Below are positions 61,421-64,000 of a stretch of DNA of 64,000 bases, in pieces. Under the pieces are notes generated by a model. The model was given only the letters and a program-made list of their open reading frames with translations, was not told where the DNA came from and ran no database searches. The stretch lies in the NCBI GenBank assembly GCA_041480065.1, contig JBGOZF010000008.1, positions 21,951 through 85,950 of the forward strand. Direction: 5' to 3'. The translations under genes were made by a program, and so were the position numbers. Each line of letters begins with the position of its first letter. Position 1 is the stretch's first letter. Origin of the DNA: Fen-999 sp041480065. Lineage in GTDB: Bacteria > Pseudomonadota > Gammaproteobacteria > Burkholderiales > Rhodocyclaceae.

Positions 61421-63423
61421 ATCCTGTCCACGATCTTTTCCAGCCTGTCGAGCTGTTTGCTCTTGTCGAGGTATTGCGAATAGGCTTGCTGGGCACCACG
61501 AATGAGCGTGTCGTAATGCACGATTCGACTTCCGGGCGCGATCGCCGCCATCGAGGACTTCAAACGTTCGGAATTCGCGGCCTCTTCGTCGACGGGCTTA
61601 CCGAGGATGAAAACCACCTCGATATTGGGCGTGGCATCGCCCTGCTTGAGCAGGATTTTCTTGAGTTTGTCGACATAGGTCTGCCCTTGGTCTTGTAGTT
61701 CGAGCAGCTTCATCTTGCGCTCGACCTTTTTCAGCTCGACGATGATGTGCTTGCCGGCATTCGTGCGATAGGCGATGTCGACGCGGCCAAGGCGTTCTTT
61801 CTCGGTCATATCCTCCGTCAGCACACCTTCCTCGGCCAACCGCGTCTCCATGACCGGACTGTCCGTGGCTCGCTCCCAAGCGGGGTCCAATAGCCAAAGG
61901 TGATTGAACAGGTACTTCTGTAATACCCGCTCTTGTGCCTCTTCGTCGACGATGGCCTGAAAATCCCTGATCGCATCGAGCCTGGATTTAACGATGTCAC
62001 GATAGAGCGAGGCCTCGAGCGAATCTCTGTCGGCCAGGATCGTGAGCAGCTTGTCCACGCTCTCGACGCTGGTGGCCAGTTCTTCCGTCGAACCCCGGAG
62101 CTTCATCCGCTCGAACGCGAGGATGCCATGCCGATATAGGAGTTTGCGATCCTCATCATCGTCGACCGGCAGTGCACTCAGTTTGGCGATCAAAGTCTCG
62201 GCAGTCTTTTTGTAACCATCGGGCAGTGAATCGAGCCACTCGGCCAGTGCTGGTGATGCCTCCTTGGCCTTCTCGACCTCGTGTTTCTTGCGCCATTCGT
62301 TCCAGCGCTTCTCGACTTGAACGAGGCATGACTTCAGAAATGCAATGAGCTGGCTGTATCGAGGATCATCTTCCTGGACGCGTTGGCGATCACTGGTCGC
62401 GATATCGGGCGCGTCGTCGGCGTCGAGGAAATCCGCCTCGATCTGTCCAGTGAGGTATTTCGTGTAGAGCCTGCCGTCGTTGAGCTTGTCGAGAATGTTT
62501 TCGTGGAATAGTCGCCCCCGGGCGAACACGACAATGCCGTTCAGATTGCCTGCCTCTTCACTATCCAATTGCTTGGGAAATCTTGCGGTACCGATCCAAC
62601 CGCTGACCTGCCATCCGGCATCCCACGCCTCGAAGCGATTCGGCAGCGATTCTTGTTCAAGGAGCTGCGAGGCAGACGTCAGATCGGGTTCGTAGTCCTC
62701 GAAATTCCAGAGGAACTGGACCATCGGTAGATCACCTCGGTCGGCCGTGGTGATGGGCTGTCCATCAAGGGAAATCTTGAATCCGTGGGCCTCCCCGATT
62801 ACAGAGAACCGACGCGCCAGACGTTTGCGCAGCGCGAGCGCGCCACGCCCGAGGCGCTGACGTTTGATGTCTCGTAGCACGATCTGCGTACCTTTCGGCA
62901 CCGTGATCTGATCGGCTGGCAGGGGCTCCGGCCTGTAGAAGGGTTCCTTCTTCTCGACGGACTCATGGATGCCATCGACGGTCATCTTCAACCCGTGAGC
63001 CTGCCCATCCTTCGCGGATTGGACCTCAATGACGTTCGCGATCGAGAACAGCGACAACTTGCCGAGCCCTTTTCTGCCCATGACGGGGCGGCCTTTTGCC
63101 GTCGTGCTGCCGTGCAAGGTATCCTCGTCCCGCCGCCGATAACCGACCCGCAGGTATTTCCCATTCATATCGTCGACCGACATACCGATGCCGTCGTCGA
63201 TGATCTCGATCCAGTTCTCGGCCGGATCGATCTTGATCTCGACGGTCTCCGCATCGGCATCCCAGGCATTCGCCACGGCCTCGGTGAGTACAGCTGCGAT
63301 GTTGCTGTAGAGGTTGATCCCGAGGTGATCAAGCACGTTGAGGTCGACCGTCATCATGTACGTGTCAGTCACTGGACACGCTTCTTTTGGCGTCCCAGAA
63401 CAATTGTCGGGCGCGTCACTCAT
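61417..63423 (-). CDS. GHKL (Hsp90/MORC-like) ATPase with C-terminal PD-(D/E)XK-like domain, DISARM-associated
   Basis: A 668-residue protein. GHKL ATPase motifs are the N-box E-A-V-A-N-A-W-D-A (48-56), G1 I-D-D-G-I-G-M (75-81) and G2 G-R-K-G-L-G-K-L-S (116-124). A transducer-like region and a long helical middle (about 340-480) follow. The C-terminal domain has V-D-I-A-Y-R then I-I-V-E-L-K-K: Asp549, Glu563 and Lys565 match the PD-(D/E)XK nuclease core D-x(n)-E-x-K. It resembles stand-alone ATPase-nucleases of defence islands but is not a canonical DISARM component. Its stop overlaps drmA and its start abuts the upstream remnant's stop. Confidence 0.85.
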   Translation of the reverse strand: MSDAPDNCSGTPKEACPVTDTYMMTVDLNVLDHLGINLYSNIAAVLTEAVANAWDADAETVEIKIDPAENWIEIIDDGIGMSVDDMNGKYLRVGYRRRDEDTLHGSTTAKGRPVMGRKGLGKLSLFSIANVIEVQSAKDGQAHGLKMTVDGIHESVEKKEPFYRPEPLPADQITVPKGTQIVLRDIKRQRLGRGALALRKRLARRFSVIGEAHGFKISLDGQPITTADRGDLPMVQFLWNFEDYEPDLTSASQLLEQESLPNRFEAWDAGWQVSGWIGTARFPKQLDSEEAGNLNGIVVFARGRLFHENILDKLNDGRLYTKYLTGQIEADFLDADDAPDIATSDRQRVQEDDPRYSQLIAFLKSCLVQVEKRWNEWRKKHEVEKAKEASPALAEWLDSLPDGYKKTAETLIAKLSALPVDDDEDRKLLYRHGILAFERMKLRGSTEELATSVESVDKLLTILADRDSLEASLYRDIVKSRLDAIRDFQAIVDEEAQERVLQKYLFNHLWLLDPAWERATDSPVMETRLAEEGVLTEDMTEKERLGRVDIAYRTNAGKHIIVELKKVERKMKLLELQDQGQTYVDKLKKILLKQGDATPNIEVVFILGKPVDEEAANSERLKSSMAAIAPGSRIVHYDTLIRGAQQAYSQYLDKSKQLDRLEKIVDRI

Positions 63424-63885
63424 TCATAACCCTTTCGCAAGTTGTTTGCCGTCGGTGACAAAATCAATCAGAAGGTCGCCTTGATCTTGATCAAAGGTCG
63501 ATTTCCTGCGAGAGCGCGTACGAGACTGGCTGTTCCCTTGCGCCGTCGACCCGCTCAATTCCTTCTGATGGCGCTCCAGGTTGAGCTTCAAGAGTCGGCT
63601 AACAATCTCTCTTCTTGCTCGTTCAGAAATTGAAAATCTTCGCCGATCGCCCTTGGGCAGATATGAAACGTCATGGAAACCATGTTCTAGTTCAAGGTCG
63701 TTCCACCCATAAGCTGTCGCAACATTTCGATCCATCTCCGCAAACCGAGAGCGAAGGTCTTCAAGGGCCCGATCTGACTTTCCCTCATCATGAAAAGCGT
63801 TGTACAAATCGGTAAGACAAAGGCTTCGTTCTGCACAGCACGTTGCCCTCAACTCGTAAAAGGCGCGTGCCGAATATATCTGAGA
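63424..63885 (-). pseudogene. C-terminal remnant of a large adenine-specific DNA methyltransferase (probable drmMI)
   Basis: About 153 in-frame codons run from a TGA at 63886-63888 to the stop at 63424. The text L-T-D-L-Y-N-A-F-H, then V-A-T-A-Y-G-W-N-D-L-E-L-E-H-G-F-H and F-S-I-S-E-R-A-R-R-E-I-V-S-R-L-L-K-L-N matches the tail of the large N6-adenine methyltransferases used by DISARM, BREX and related systems. The N-terminal SAM-binding and NPPY parts are missing. Homology-like sequence ends at a putative IS end. A TTG start at 63852 could give a 142-residue peptide, which would be inactive. Confidence 0.6.
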
Positions 63886-63889
63886 TCAC

Positions 63890-64000
63890 TGCTGTCCAAG
63901 ATAGCGGAAGCTGGTCGGGTGGTACTCTGAATTGATGCGGGTTTCGAACGGGAGATGGCGGGTTTTCAAGATGGTGCCTCCGTGTGCTGTCCAAGATCAA
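63890..64000. mobile_element. Left end of an IS element, IS21-like (continues beyond the window)
   Basis: TGCTGTCCAAGAT occurs at 63890-63902 and again, in direct orientation, at 63985-63997. IS21-family elements begin with TG and carry repeated transposase-binding words near their ends, so a start at 63890 is plausible. The point coincides with the break of the methyltransferase frame. No transposase is inside the window, so the family is inferred. Confidence 0.4.

Noticed and set aside
63788..64000. A 70-codon minus-strand frame at the right edge
   Set aside because: It crosses the putative IS end into the methyltransferase remnant in a frame different from the remnant, so it is probably fortuitous.

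Overview
The window is GC-rich DNA from a proteobacterium. A betaproteobacterium close to the Rhodocyclales fits best: there is a PEP-CTERM sorting-signal remnant, a P450/putidaredoxin-type ferredoxin system, Mo-hydroxylase genes, PocR/PAS/GAF signalling proteins and small interspersed inverted-repeat elements. The taxonomic guess is inference from gene families, not a marker gene.

Region 1 (about 1-28,080) looks like host chromosome. It holds an AraC-type regulator divergent from a P450 / [2Fe-2S] ferredoxin / ferredoxin reductase operon, then a molybdenum-hydroxylase set (iorA-like, iorB-like, XdhC, MocA-like) and an alpha/beta hydrolase. Next come a PocR-type hybrid histidine kinase and a NarL-type kinase/regulator pair flanked by two paralogous ~80-residue proteins. 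After these lie a three-part NodB deacetylase/caspase-like/TPR protein, a PQQ-sugar-dehydrogenase-like protein, a frameshifted geranylgeranyl-reductase-type gene, an FNR-type reductase and a DUF1178 gene. Two MITE-like elements of about 250-270 bp have landed exactly at 3' ends of genes in this part.

Region 2 (28,086 to at least 64,000) is an integrated mobile element of the Tn4371/ICE type. Its left edge is a 53-bp 3' fragment of tRNA-Leu(UAA) next to a DUF4102 tyrosine integrase. Then follow an AbiE toxin-antitoxin pair and an Abi_C gene, RadC, DUF932, DUF736, two DUF2958 genes, DUF2285, repA, parA, a partition-like gene, DUF2840, a TraF-type peptidase and a DUF3363 relaxase. A candidate replication origin (three iterons, an AT-rich stretch, a consensus DnaA box) lies between repA and parA. 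The intergenic spaces carry a recurring leader of about 250 bp. No type IV secretion genes and no intact tRNA-Leu are seen, so the element should continue past the right edge.

Within the element, 35.7-44.5 kb is an 11-gene cargo operon on the minus strand for sulfane sulfur / thiol handling. It is headed by an ArsR-rhodanese regulator whose promoter appears to give a leaderless mRNA.

The most interesting part is 54.8-63.9 kb: a DISARM-type defence locus (drmA, drmB, drmC). In place of an intact methyltransferase upstream there is a C-terminal methyltransferase remnant that seems cut by an IS21-like end. Between the remnant and drmA sits a 668-residue GHKL ATPase with a C-terminal PD-(D/E)XK-like motif, translationally coupled to drmA. 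Together with AbiE and Abi_C this makes the element a multi-layer defence carrier.
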